A DNA stretch of 64,000 nt from Alkalihalobacillus sp. LMS39 (GTDB lineage: Bacteria > Bacillota > Bacilli > Bacillales > Bacillaceae_F): assembly GCF_022812285.1 (NCBI RefSeq), contig NZ_CP093300.1:2108001-2172000 (forward strand), written 5' to 3'. The translations under genes and the position numbers were made by a program. Position 1 is the stretch's first letter, and every line of letters begins with the position of its first letter. The notes beneath the pieces were generated by a model. That model was not told the origin of the DNA. It ran no database searches and saw only the letters and a program-made list of their open reading frames with translations. Positions 27,430-36,625 of this stretch are shown here, piece after piece.

Positions 27430-27650
27430 AAAAGGTGAAGATGAACGTTATCATTCTTCTAAATGGGAAGTCGGTGAAAGTCCGACGCGGTCCCGCCACT
27501 GTAAGTAGGTTGTTTTTTTAATATCCACTGTTTCAATTCTGAAATGGGAAGGTAAAAAAACGAAAACTACGAGCCAGGAGACCGGCCTTTTCTAACGACA
27601 CTGATTGACCTACGGGAGATAGGAAGGTGTTAGAGAGCGGCGTCTCATCT
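27430..27650 (+). ncRNA. Cobalamin riboswitch
   Basis: The conserved core is clear: GGTGAAAGTCCGACGCGG, CCCGCCACTGTAA (27492-27504) and the B12 box GAGCCAGGAGACC (27571-27583). The P1-closing and accessory regions extend on both sides. It precedes an intrinsic terminator and the cobinamide genes, so adenosylcobalamin should switch the operon off by premature termination. Confidence 0.95.
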
Positions 27651-27688
27651 AAGATTAGAAGTTAATTTTTCAACTCTTATACGTCCAA

Positions 27689-27726
27689 GCATCTCTAACC
27701 CTATCTTTGGGTAGAGATGCTTTTTT
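27689..27726 (+). terminator. Riboswitch expression-platform terminator
   Basis: GCATCTCTAACCC / GGGTAGAGATGC (27689-27701 / 27709-27720) followed by TTTTTT. Located between the riboswitch and cbiH60. Confidence 0.88.
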
Positions 27727-27767
27727 ATGTTTTTTTCATAATAAAGCTAAAAGGAGGAGTTCGCGTG

Positions 27768-29384
27768 ATGACAAATAAAAAAGGGAAGCTGTTAATCGTC
27801 GGGTTTGGTCCAGGTCATGAACAGCATATGACAGCTCGAGCGAGAGAAGCTATTTTAGAAAGCGATTCGATTATTGGCTATAACACGTATATTGATTTAA
27901 TTCGACCATTATTGACAAACCAAGAAATTGTTCGAACAGGCATGACAGAAGAAGTGAGCCGTGCGCAAGAAGCCGTTAAACAAGCGGAGGCAGGAAAAGT
28001 AGTAGCTGTTATTTCAAGTGGTGATGCTGGTGTTTACGGCATGGCAGGACTTGTATATGAGGTGCTCATTGAAAAAGGATGGAAGGAAGAAACAGGTGTT
28101 GCTGTTGAAATTATTCCTGGTATTTCAGCCATTAATTCGTGCGCAGCGCTTCTTGGTGCACCGATTATGCACGATGCCTGTACGATTAGTTTAAGTGACC
28201 ATTTAACTCCATGGGAATTGATTAAACGTCGAGTCGAAGCGGCAGCACAAGCGGACTTTGTCATTGCATTGTACAATCCAAGAAGCGGGAGAAGAACGAA
28301 ACAGATTGTAGAAACACAACAAATTCTATTAAAATATCGTTCTCCTAAAACTCCTGTTGGGCTAGTAAAAAGTGCGTTTCGAGAAAGACAAGTTGTTATA
28401 ATGACAGATTTAGAATCGATGCTAGAACATGAAATTGGGATGTTAACAACAGTCATTATCGGGAATAATTCGACGTTCATGTATGACGGAAAAATCATAA
28501 CGCCACGAGGATATCAAAGGAAATATACCCTTTCAGCTGAAGAACAACCGTTAAAGCCACATCAACGGTTAAAAGAAGAAGCGGAACCATGGGCGATGCA
28601 TCAAGGTCAATCCGAACAAGAGATACCAAAAACAACTTCTGTGCTTGAGTTAGCTGAAGAAGCGCTTGAAAAAGTGATAGGGAAATCTGAAGTAGCAGCA
28701 ACGGAAGTACAAGAAAAATCTGGATCGTTTCAACAAACAGCTGTATTTGAATTTGCGGTGTCACCAGGAATTGTTTCGAAAAAGCTATCACCGAAGCAAA
28801 TGTTAACGTTAGTAGGAGCGGTTGGAGAAGAGGCAACGATTGAATATACACCAGATCATCAGTTGAAAGTGTCTGTTGAAACAAATGATCCAAGTGGGAT
28901 AACGGAAAAATTACGAGCAGAAGGGTTACTTCTCTTACCGATAGGGGATGTTGTAACGATTAAAGCTTGTGATTTCTGTGACGGAGAAAAAGCAGATTCA
29001 ATACCACAAGCAGAAGAACTGCAGCAATTAATTGGGGGAGATAGTGTTCCTAAACAATTGCATATCGGCTTTAATGGCTGTGGCATGGCTTGTTACGGTG
29101 CACCTATGAATGATATCGGTTTAATTTACCGGAAAAAAGCGTTTGATTTATTTATTGGCGCGAAAATAACTGGAAGAAATGCACATGTTGGACAACTTGT
29201 GGCTGAAGGAGTAGCACCAGATAAAATCGTGGAGCTTGTTGTTTCGATCGTTAATGATTATAAAAAACGTGGCTTGCCGAATGAACGTTTTCATAAATTT
29301 TTCAAGAGAGTTCAAAGCGTAGAAGGATTTACATACAAAGAAGTTCCTGATCAAGTTGTTGTAGATGCAGTTTGTGGTGATTAA
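27768..29384 (+). CDS. cbiH60: Precorrin-3B C17-methyltransferase with ring-contraction Fe-S domain (CbiH60)
   Basis: 538 aa. Residues 5-245 are a tetrapyrrole methylase (LLIVGFGPGHEQHMTARA, VVAVISSGDAGVYGMAG, LYNPRSGRR). Residues about 325-538 form a sulfite/nitrite-reductase-like half with likely [4Fe-4S] ligands Cys401, Cys404, Cys438 and Cys442. This is the layout of Bacillus megaterium CbiH60, which methylates C17 and contracts the ring. AAGGAGGAG sets the start at ATG 27768; the longer frame reaches into the terminator. First gene of the operon. Confidence 0.92.
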   Translation: MTNKKGKLLIVGFGPGHEQHMTARAREAILESDSIIGYNTYIDLIRPLLTNQEIVRTGMTEEVSRAQEAVKQAEAGKVVAVISSGDAGVYGMAGLVYEVLIEKGWKEETGVAVEIIPGISAINSCAALLGAPIMHDACTISLSDHLTPWELIKRRVEAAAQADFVIALYNPRSGRRTKQIVETQQILLKYRSPKTPVGLVKSAFRERQVVIMTDLESMLEHEIGMLTTVIIGNNSTFMYDGKIITPRGYQRKYTLSAEEQPLKPHQRLKEEAEPWAMHQGQSEQEIPKTTSVLELAEEALEKVIGKSEVAATEVQEKSGSFQQTAVFEFAVSPGIVSKKLSPKQMLTLVGAVGEEATIEYTPDHQLKVSVETNDPSGITEKLRAEGLLLLPIGDVVTIKACDFCDGEKADSIPQAEELQQLIGGDSVPKQLHIGFNGCGMACYGAPMNDIGLIYRKKAFDLFIGAKITGRNAHVGQLVAEGVAPDKIVELVVSIVNDYKKRGLPNERFHKFFKRVQSVEGFTYKEVPDQVVVDAVCGD

Positions 29385-29406
29385 AAAATAATAAGGGGTT
29401 GTTTAC

Positions 29407-30288
29407 ATGGATGCCATTTTATTTATTGGACATGGTAGTAAAGTAAAAGAAGGAAATGAACAAGTATTACAATTTGTAGAATCAATGAGACAAGGTATCA
29501 AGGTTCCGATTGTAGAAACCTGTTTTTTAGAGTTTGCGAAACCGACAATTCCAGCAGGTATCGATGCAGTTGTTGCTAAAGGTGCGACAAGAGTTGCTTT
29601 AGTTCCAATGATGTTCTTTTCAGCAGGACATAGTAAAATACACATTCCTCATGAAATTGATGAAGCAAAAGAAAAATACCCTCATGTCCAATTTACATAC
29701 GGTCGTCCGATTGGAGTCCACGATAAATTATTTGATATTTTAGTAGGAAGATTACAAGAAGTCGGATTTGCGCCTACTGAATATGATGAGAAAAAGGCCG
29801 TACTGCTCGTTGGTCGCGGGAGTAGTGATGCAGATGCAAATAGTGAACTTTATAAAATATCGAGATTATTATCAGAACGTTTGCATATGACAAACGTCGA
29901 GTTATCTTTTATTGGGGTGACGAGCCCAACCGTAGAAGAAGGAATCGAACGCTGTTTGAAGTTAGATGCAACATCAGTTTATATTGTTCCATATTTCTTC
30001 TTTACGGGAGTGCTAATGGAAAGAATGGAAGAAAAACGGAGACAGTTTGTTGCTGACTATCCAAACTTTGAATTTCATATGACGTCATTTTTTGGTTTTC
30101 ATCCTGAATTAAAAACGATTTTTATTGACCGGGCATTGGAAGCTTTAGAAGGTGAAGCAAAATTAAATTGTGATGTATGTCAATACCGTCTTCATGCATT
30201 AGAACATATGGATGTGCATCACCACCACCACGACCATGATCATGATCATCACCATCATCATGACCATGAACACGAGCCTGTAAAGTAA
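29407..30288 (+). CDS. cbiX: Cobaltochelatase CbiX (long form, His-rich tail)
   Basis: 293-aa sirohydrochlorin cobaltochelatase with two chelatase halves (AILFIGHGSKVKEGNEQV and AVLLVGRGSSDADANSEL). The C-terminus carries CDVCQYR followed by a tail of about 24 residues rich in His and Asp (HHHHHDHDHDHHHHH), presumably metal-storing. The same features, including an Fe-S site near the CxxC, are known from B. megaterium CbiX. It inserts cobalt at the start of the anaerobic pathway. Confidence 0.93.
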   Translation: MDAILFIGHGSKVKEGNEQVLQFVESMRQGIKVPIVETCFLEFAKPTIPAGIDAVVAKGATRVALVPMMFFSAGHSKIHIPHEIDEAKEKYPHVQFTYGRPIGVHDKLFDILVGRLQEVGFAPTEYDEKKAVLLVGRGSSDADANSELYKISRLLSERLHMTNVELSFIGVTSPTVEEGIERCLKLDATSVYIVPYFFFTGVLMERMEEKRRQFVADYPNFEFHMTSFFGFHPELKTIFIDRALEALEGEAKLNCDVCQYRLHALEHMDVHHHHHDHDHDHHHHHDHEHEPVK

Positions 30289-30302
30289 AGGAAGGGATAA
30301 CA

Positions 30303-31073
30303 ATGATATTTTTGCTTGCAGGTACGAGTGATGCGAGAGAACTAGGTTTGATGCTTCAGCAAGAAGGATATGATCTTGTAACCTCTGTCGTGACAGAAAA
30401 CGCAGGAGAAGTGATGAAGCAACATGGCCTTCGTGTTTTAGTAGGACGATTGGATGCCAAACAATTAATAAGTGTCGTTAGCGAGAATGAAGCTTCTATT
30501 ATTGTTGATGCAACACATCCATTTGCAGAGGAAGCGTCGAAAAATGCGATGGCGGCAGCAAGTCAGCTTGAAATTCCTTATATTCGATTTGAACGAAAAT
30601 CATTTGAAGGGCAAGATTCTCTTATCACTGAAGTAGCCTCTTATGAGGAAGCTGCCGTTCTTGCGGCAAACCGTGGTGGAGTCGTTATGCTAACAACAGG
30701 AAGCAAAACCCTTCAAGTGTTTGCAAAGCATTTATTGCCACTTGAGAATGTTAGAATGATTGCAAGAATGCTACCAAGAAAAGACAATATGGAAAAGTGT
30801 GAACAACTAGGAGTCGAACAAAAAAATATTGTTGCGATTCAAGGACCGTTTTCAAAGCAATTAAATCAAGCCCTTTACATGCAGTATAGTGTAACCCAAG
30901 TTGTTACAAAAGAAAGCGGGAAAGTCGGCTCAGTTGATGAAAAAGTAGAGGCGGCAAAAGAGCTAGGGATTCCTATTATTATGATTGCTAGACCAAAAAT
31001 AGAGTATGGGAATGTGTATCATTCTTTTGAAGATATCATAAATACGATTAAAACGATGGAGGTGTCGGTGTAA
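30303..31073 (+). CDS. cbiJ: Cobalt-precorrin-6A reductase CbiJ
   Basis: 256 aa. IFLLAGTSDARELGLML gives the nucleotide-binding start and IIVDATHPFAEEASKNA the family motif; TTGSKTL follows. It reduces the macrocycle after ring contraction. Its stop overlaps the cbiC start (TAATG). Confidence 0.9.
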   Translation: MIFLLAGTSDARELGLMLQQEGYDLVTSVVTENAGEVMKQHGLRVLVGRLDAKQLISVVSENEASIIVDATHPFAEEASKNAMAAASQLEIPYIRFERKSFEGQDSLITEVASYEEAAVLAANRGGVVMLTTGSKTLQVFAKHLLPLENVRMIARMLPRKDNMEKCEQLGVEQKNIVAIQGPFSKQLNQALYMQYSVTQVVTKESGKVGSVDEKVEAAKELGIPIIMIARPKIEYGNVYHSFEDIINTIKTMEVSV

Positions 31074-31723
31074 TGGATTTTCAAACAGAATTTAAACCGT
31101 TAACAGTACAACCGCAGGAAATAGAAGGAAAGAGTTTTGAGATGATTGATGAGGAAGTGGGAGAGCACTCTTTTACAGAAGAACAATATAAAGTGGTCCA
31201 ACGAATTATTCATGCTTCAGCAGATTTTGAATTAGGAAAAAGTGTAGTGTTTCATCCAAATGCAGTGCAAGCTGGAATTGAAGCAATTCGTTCAGGAAAA
31301 ATGGTTGTTGCCGATGTACAAATGATCCAAAGTGGTATCAGTAAGCCACGAATTGAAAAATATGGTGGACATGTTCGTGTGTATATTTCTGATGAAGATG
31401 TAATGGAAGAAGCGAAACGCTTAAATACAACAAGAGCGATTATTTCGATGCGCAAAGCAATTAAAGAAGCAGAAGGTGGGATTTTTGCGATTGGAAATGC
31501 TCCTACCGCTTTATTGGAACTCATCCGTCTAGTGAAAACAGGGGAAGCTCGTCCAGGATTAATTGTTGGGATGCCGGTTGGATTTGTGTCTGCTGCTGAA
31601 TCAAAAGAAGAATTAGCGAAATTAGATGTTCCTTTTATAACGAATATGGGTCGAAAAGGTGGAAGTCCTGTAACCGTTGCTGCGGTTAATGCGATTTCTT
31701 TATTAGCGCAAAAGCAGGGATAA
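31073..31723 (+). CDS. cbiC: Cobalt-precorrin-8 methylmutase CbiC
   Basis: 216 aa. The catalytic His is in QRIIHASADFE; later FAIGNAPTALLELIRL and GMPVGFVSAAESKEEL are characteristic. Moves the C11 methyl to C12 to form cobyrinate. Overlaps cbiJ by 1 nt. Confidence 0.93.
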   Translation: MDFQTEFKPLTVQPQEIEGKSFEMIDEEVGEHSFTEEQYKVVQRIIHASADFELGKSVVFHPNAVQAGIEAIRSGKMVVADVQMIQSGISKPRIEKYGGHVRVYISDEDVMEEAKRLNTTRAIISMRKAIKEAEGGIFAIGNAPTALLELIRLVKTGEARPGLIVGMPVGFVSAAESKEELAKLDVPFITNMGRKGGSPVTVAAVNAISLLAQKQG

Positions 31724-31724
31724 A

Positions 31725-32849
31725 ATGAAAAAGCAAACAAAAGACCCGAAGGAAATGAGACGCGGCTATACAACAGGTGCAAATGCAACAGCAGCAACGA
31801 AAGCGGCATTAATGTCTTTATTGTTACAAACAAAAGTACGGACGGTTGAAATTACGTTACCAATAGGGGAAGACATTTCTTTTTCAATGGAAGAAGTAAT
31901 GTTTACTCAAAAGGAAGCCTCTGCGAGTGTCATTAAAGATGCTGGTGATGACCCTGATGCAACACATAAAGCAAAAATTGTGTCAACAGTTACATTTACG
32001 AGTAAAGAGGGCATCGAAATTGATGGTGGAATTGGAGTGGGCCGGGTGACGAAACCTGGTCTTCCTGTTCCTGTCGGGGAAGCGGCAATTAATCCGGTTC
32101 CTCGCAAAATGTTAAAGGAAACGGTTCAAGAATTACTAGAACACTTTGGTGTCTATCAAGGAATCCGTGTTGTCATTTCTGTTCCAGACGGGGAAGAGAT
32201 TGCAAAAAAAACATTAAATGCAAGGCTTGGCATTATTGGCGGAATTTCGATTTTAGGAACTCGAGGGATTGTTGTACCATTTTCTACTTCTGCTTACCGT
32301 GCGAGTGTGGCCCAAGCGATTAATGTTGCTGTGACAAATGGGTGTGAGCGATTGTTTTTAACAACGGGTGGACGAAGTGAAAAATATGCAATTGCATTAT
32401 ACCCTGACCATCCTGAAGAAGCCTTTATTGAAATGGGTGACTTTGTCGGCTTTGCCCTTAAGCAATGTAAAGCAAAAAAAGTGAAGCACGTAACCCTTGT
32501 AGGTATGATGGGGAAATTTTCAAAGGTTGCTCAAGGAATTATGAATGTCCATTCTAAAAGCGCACCTGTTGATTTTAATTTTTTAGCAGATGTGGCAAAG
32601 GATGCTGGTGTGGAAGAAAGCTTATTAGATGAAATTAAACAAGCCAATACCGCATCACAGGTCGGAACGATGATGTTTGAACATGGTTATTCCTCATTTT
32701 TTTCAAAGTTATGTCAATACGGTTCTGAATCAGGATTAAAAGAAGTTCGAGGCGGAATGGAAATCGAAACGATTATTACGTCAATGCAAGGAGATGTATT
32801 AGGGAGGGAAACAGTGTCATGGGACAACCTATCAAAATCATCGGAGTAA
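31725..32849 (+). CDS. cbiD: Cobalt-precorrin-5B C1-methyltransferase CbiD
   Basis: 374 aa with [18 protein letters not shown] at the N-terminus, [18 protein letters not shown] and [12 protein letters not shown], all family signatures. It starts 1 nt after cbiC. Its last 31 nt overlap cbiET. Confidence 0.93.
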   Translation: MKKQTKDPKEMRRGYTTGANATAATKAALMSLLLQTKVRTVEITLPIGEDISFSMEEVMFTQKEASASVIKDAGDDPDATHKAKIVSTVTFTSKEGIEIDGGIGVGRVTKPGLPVPVGEAAINPVPRKMLKETVQELLEHFGVYQGIRVVISVPDGEEIAKKTLNARLGIIGGISILGTRGIVVPFSTSAYRASVAQAINVAVTNGCERLFLTTGGRSEKYAIALYPDHPEEAFIEMGDFVGFALKQCKAKKVKHVTLVGMMGKFSKVAQGIMNVHSKSAPVDFNFLADVAKDAGVEESLLDEIKQANTASQVGTMMFEHGYSSFFSKLCQYGSESGLKEVRGGMEIETIITSMQGDVLGRETVSWDNLSKSSE

Positions 32850-34024
32850 CGGAAAGTGGCATCGCTAGCTTGCCTCAACAGTACCGAGAATGGATTGAAG
32901 AAAGTGAACAATTAGTTGGTGGTGAACGTTTGTTAGATTTTTTTCCTTCTTATAAAGGAGAAAAGATTGTTGTGAAATCTGGCCTTTCAAAGATGGTGGA
33001 GACACTTCAACAAACATCCAAAAAAACAGTAGTCTTAGCTTCGGGTGATCCGTTGTTTTTTGGGATTGGTGGGTATTTAGCAAAGAAAATTGATGTTGAG
33101 ATTTATCCTAATATTAGTTCGCTTCAACAAGCGTTTGCCAAAATGAAGGAAAGCTGGCATGATTGTTTCTTTGTCAGTGTCCATGGCCGCAATATTAAAG
33201 GACTCGCGCAAAAAATCGATGGCCATGAAAAAGTTTGTCTGTTAACAGATGAAACAAATACCCCGAAAGCAATTGCCTCTTATTTACTTGAATTTGGAAT
33301 GGATGAATATGAGGCTTTTATTGCAGAAACGGTTGGAGGAGAGTCTGAAAAAACAACGTTTATGACACTATCAGACATGATGTCATATGACGCCCACCCG
33401 CTAAATGTAGTCATTTTAAAACGAAAAAAAAATCGGGAAAAATGGGCTTTAGGAATTCCAGATGAAGAATTTTCTCAACGAAAGCCGGATAAAGGGTTAA
33501 TCACGAAAAAGGAAATTCGTGTATTGAGCTTATCGGAATTACAATTACATAAATCAAGTACTGTTTGGGACATCGGGACGTGTACAGGTTCGATGGCGAT
33601 TGAAGCAGCAAGAATCGCAAAAGAAGGACAAGTATTTGCGATTGAAAAAAATGAAAGTGACTTGCAAAACTGCTATGAAAATATGAAAAAATTTCAAGCT
33701 GATATTACCGCAATTTGTGGGAAAGCCCCTGCTAGATTAAATGAGTTTCCAGACCCGGATGCTATTTTTATCGGGGGAACAGGCGGTGAAATGAAAGAGT
33801 TATTATCAGTTTGTGCTAGTCGATTAAAGCCGCATGGGCGGATCGTGTTAAATGCAGCTACGATTGAAACGTTATATGAGGCAACAGAAATTTTAAAGCA
33901 ATTGAAATTAAAGGTTTCGATAACACTCGCACAAATTTCAAGAAGTAAACCAATTTTACATATGACTCGATTTGAAGGATTGAATCCTGTTTACATTATT
34001 ACAGCAGCAAAAGAGGAGGAGTAA
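32819..34024 (+). CDS. cbiET: Cobalt-precorrin-7 methyltransferase/decarboxylase CbiET fusion
   Basis: 401 aa. Residues 1-200 are the CbiE methylase ([31 protein letters not shown]). Residues about 215-401 are CbiT ([34 protein letters not shown]). Together they methylate C5 and C15 and decarboxylate ring C. Start ATG 32819 is set by AGGGAGGG (32801-32808), inside cbiD. Confidence 0.92.
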   Translation: MGQPIKIIGVTESGIASLPQQYREWIEESEQLVGGERLLDFFPSYKGEKIVVKSGLSKMVETLQQTSKKTVVLASGDPLFFGIGGYLAKKIDVEIYPNISSLQQAFAKMKESWHDCFFVSVHGRNIKGLAQKIDGHEKVCLLTDETNTPKAIASYLLEFGMDEYEAFIAETVGGESEKTTFMTLSDMMSYDAHPLNVVILKRKKNREKWALGIPDEEFSQRKPDKGLITKKEIRVLSLSELQLHKSSTVWDIGTCTGSMAIEAARIAKEGQVFAIEKNESDLQNCYENMKKFQADITAICGKAPARLNEFPDPDAIFIGGTGGEMKELLSVCASRLKPHGRIVLNAATIETLYEATEILKQLKLKVSITLAQISRSKPILHMTRFEGLNPVYIITAAKEEE

Positions 34025-34025
34025 T

Positions 34026-34733
34026 ATGCCACTAGGAACCGTTTATGGTGTAGGAGTTGGTCCAGGAGACCCGGAATTAATTACGGTAAAAGCGTACCGA
34101 ATGATGAAGGAAGCGGATGTTGTCGCTTATCCGAAAAAACGAAAAGGGGCAAAAAGTTACGCGTATCAAATAATTGAGCAATATGTGAATCCAAATGAAA
34201 AAGAAATGTTAGGGTTAGTTTTTCCGATGACAAAGGATAAAGACGTCCTTGCACGAGAATGGAACCGAATTGTTGAGCAAGTATGGATTTATGTAAAAGA
34301 AGGGAAGTCGGTTGCATTTGTTACGGAAGGTGACCCGATGTTATATAGCACCTTTATTCATTTGTACCGTTTGCTAAAACAAAAATATCCCGAAGTAGAA
34401 GTGAAATCAATTCCAGGCATATCATCTGTAAATGGAGTAGCCTCACAATTAGGAATTCCTCTAGCTGATGGAGATGATTGGACAGCGGTCATTCCTGCAA
34501 CAGAGAATAGAGAGGCCATGAGAAAAGCATTAAAAGACCATGATGGTATCGTATTTATAAAAGTAGCGAAAGTGCTACCGATGATGATTGAACTACTAGA
34601 AGAGCTTGAACTCGTTGACAAAGCTACGGTTGTGACGAAAGTGACTTCCAGTGAAGAAGTCGTATGGAAAGATATAACGGAACTTCGCCATGCGGATTTA
34701 GAATATTTAACACTAATGCTCGTAAGAAAGTAA
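34026..34733 (+). CDS. cbiL: Cobalt-factor-2 C20-methyltransferase CbiL
   Basis: 235 aa: GTVYGVGVGPGDPELITVKA, AFVTEGDPMLYSTFIHL and IPGISSVNGVASQLGIPLA are typical of the CbiL/CobI branch. Adds the C20 methyl that is later lost in ring contraction. 1-nt gap to cbiET. Confidence 0.93.
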   Translation: MPLGTVYGVGVGPGDPELITVKAYRMMKEADVVAYPKKRKGAKSYAYQIIEQYVNPNEKEMLGLVFPMTKDKDVLAREWNRIVEQVWIYVKEGKSVAFVTEGDPMLYSTFIHLYRLLKQKYPEVEVKSIPGISSVNGVASQLGIPLADGDDWTAVIPATENREAMRKALKDHDGIVFIKVAKVLPMMIELLEELELVDKATVVTKVTSSEEVVWKDITELRHADLEYLTLMLVRK

Positions 34734-34743
34734 GGTGACTAAA

Positions 34744-35532
34744 ATGGAATTAGAAGCAAAAGTTTATATTGTTGGATCAGGTCCTGGAGACCCAGATTTA
34801 ATTACAGTAAAAGGATTAAAAATACTCGAGAAAGCCGATGTCATTTTATATACAGACTCTCTTGTAAATCCTGTGTTAATGGAAAGAGCGAAAAAAGATG
34901 CTCTTATTTTTAAAAGTGCTGGGATGAATTTAGAAGAATTAGTAGATTGTATGGAAGAACATGTAAAAAGCGGAAAAAGTGTTGCGCGAATGCATACGGG
35001 AGACCCGGCAGTGTACGGTGCGATTTATGAACAAATGAAAAAGTTAAAACAACGTGGCATTGCTTATCAAATCATTCCTGGCGTTAGTTCTGTTTTTGCT
35101 GCAGCGGCAGCCGCTGAAGTGGAATTAACGATTCCAGAATTAACGCAAACCGTCATTTTAACGCGAGCAGAAGGTCGAACCCCGATGCCAGAAAAAGAAC
35201 AACTAAAAGATTTAGCTGCTCATCATTGTTCCATCGCCTTATTTTTAAGTGCAACATTAATAAAAAAAATCGTAAAAGAGTTTTTAGAAGCAGGATGGAA
35301 CGAAGAAGATGCGGTCGTTGTAGTGTATCGCGCTTCATGGCCAGATGAAAAAGTTGTTCGCACAACGTTAGGATCTCTTGATGAAACGATGCGAAAAGAA
35401 GGAATTCGTAAACAAGCGATGGTCATTATTAGTAAAGCAGCAGATGAAGCGCTTTTAGAAGAAGGAACGTTTGAGTCAAAGCTATACGATAAGTCCTTTA
35501 CGCATGGTTATCGTAAAGGAGAAAGTGTGTAA
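34744..35532 (+). CDS. cbiF: Cobalt-precorrin-4 C11-methyltransferase CbiF
   Basis: 262 aa: KVYIVGSGPGDPDLITVKG, MHTGDPAVYGAIYEQM, IIPGVSSVFAAAAAAEVELT (split at SV) identify CbiF. ATG 34744 is preceded by TAAGGTG; a GTG at 34735 is upstream but overlaps that site. The stop overlaps the cbiG start. Confidence 0.93.
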   Translation: MELEAKVYIVGSGPGDPDLITVKGLKILEKADVILYTDSLVNPVLMERAKKDALIFKSAGMNLEELVDCMEEHVKSGKSVARMHTGDPAVYGAIYEQMKKLKQRGIAYQIIPGVSSVFAAAAAAEVELTIPELTQTVILTRAEGRTPMPEKEQLKDLAAHHCSIALFLSATLIKKIVKEFLEAGWNEEDAVVVVYRASWPDEKVVRTTLGSLDETMRKEGIRKQAMVIISKAADEALLEEGTFESKLYDKSFTHGYRKGESV

Positions 35533-36608
35533 TGGAAAATATTGCATTAGTCGCAATTACAAAACACGGTGTTCAAATGGTGCGGAAATTACAAGAAAGC
35601 ATACAGACGGCGGACGTATATTATATGACAAAGTTCGAACATGGCGATGAAAAGGAAAAAGGCATTTATATGTTTGAAGGTTCTGTTCGGTTAATTTTAC
35701 CTGATTTATTTAAAAAGTATGATGGTATTGTAATGGTGATTTCACTTGGTGCTGTTGTTCGCATGATTGCACCAATATTAAAAGATAAAAAAACAGACCC
35801 TGCCGTTGTTGTTGTCGATGATAAAGGACAGTTTGTCATCAGTGTGCTATCTGGTCATATTGGTGGAGCAAATGAGTTAACGCACGAATTATCAGAGCAC
35901 TTACAAGCGACACCTGTTATAACAACGGCATCTGATGTCAATAAAACGATTCCTGTTGATATTTTCGGACGAGAATTTGGCTGGATTGTCGAGTATGAGA
36001 AAAAAGTCACACCAGTGAGTGCAGCTGTTGTGAATGAAGAACCGATCGTCATCGTTCAAGAATCAGGAGAGCGGAACTGGTGGAAACATAATAAGCCACT
36101 TCCGTCACAAATGAAAGTCGTCTCAAGCTGTAAGGAGGCGATGATGCTTGATTTTTCCGCAGCTTTAGTTATTACCCATCGGCTGTTAACAGAAGACGAA
36201 CAATCGATGCTGTTACAAAATGGTGTCCTATACAGGCCGAAGTCAGTGTATTTAGGAATTGGCTGTAATCGTGGGACGAGTGCCACAGAAATAAATGCTG
36301 TCATAGATGAAACATTATATGAATTAGGCATCTCAAAAACTTCTGTAAAAGGAATTGCCACGATTGACTTAAAAAAGGATGAAGAAGGCTTGCTCGACGT
36401 GTGTGAGCAAAATAAGTGGACGTTTCAATATTTTACACCGTTAGAGCTAAACGCGGTTCCGATTTCAAACCCATCAGAAACCGTTTTTAAATATACTGGG
36501 GCATACGGGGTGAGTGAACCTGCTGTTTTATTAGCATCTGGTGCAAAGCAACTAACATTAGAGAAGAAAAAAAGTGGGAATGTAACGATTTCGATTGCAG
36601 TGAAGTAA
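35532..36608 (+). CDS. cbiG: Cobalt-precorrin-5A hydrolase CbiG
   Basis: 358 aa. VMVISLGAVVRMIAPIL and FVISVLSGHIGGANELTHEL mark the N- and middle domains; the C-terminal domain begins LGIGCNRGTSATEI. Opens the delta-lactone and releases acetaldehyde. Overlaps cbiF by 1 nt. Confidence 0.93.
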   Translation: MENIALVAITKHGVQMVRKLQESIQTADVYYMTKFEHGDEKEKGIYMFEGSVRLILPDLFKKYDGIVMVISLGAVVRMIAPILKDKKTDPAVVVVDDKGQFVISVLSGHIGGANELTHELSEHLQATPVITTASDVNKTIPVDIFGREFGWIVEYEKKVTPVSAAVVNEEPIVIVQESGERNWWKHNKPLPSQMKVVSSCKEAMMLDFSAALVITHRLLTEDEQSMLLQNGVLYRPKSVYLGIGCNRGTSATEINAVIDETLYELGISKTSVKGIATIDLKKDEEGLLDVCEQNKWTFQYFTPLELNAVPISNPSETVFKYTGAYGVSEPAVLLASGAKQLTLEKKKSGNVTISIAVK

Positions 36609-36625
36609 GAACGGAGGGGTAGTGT

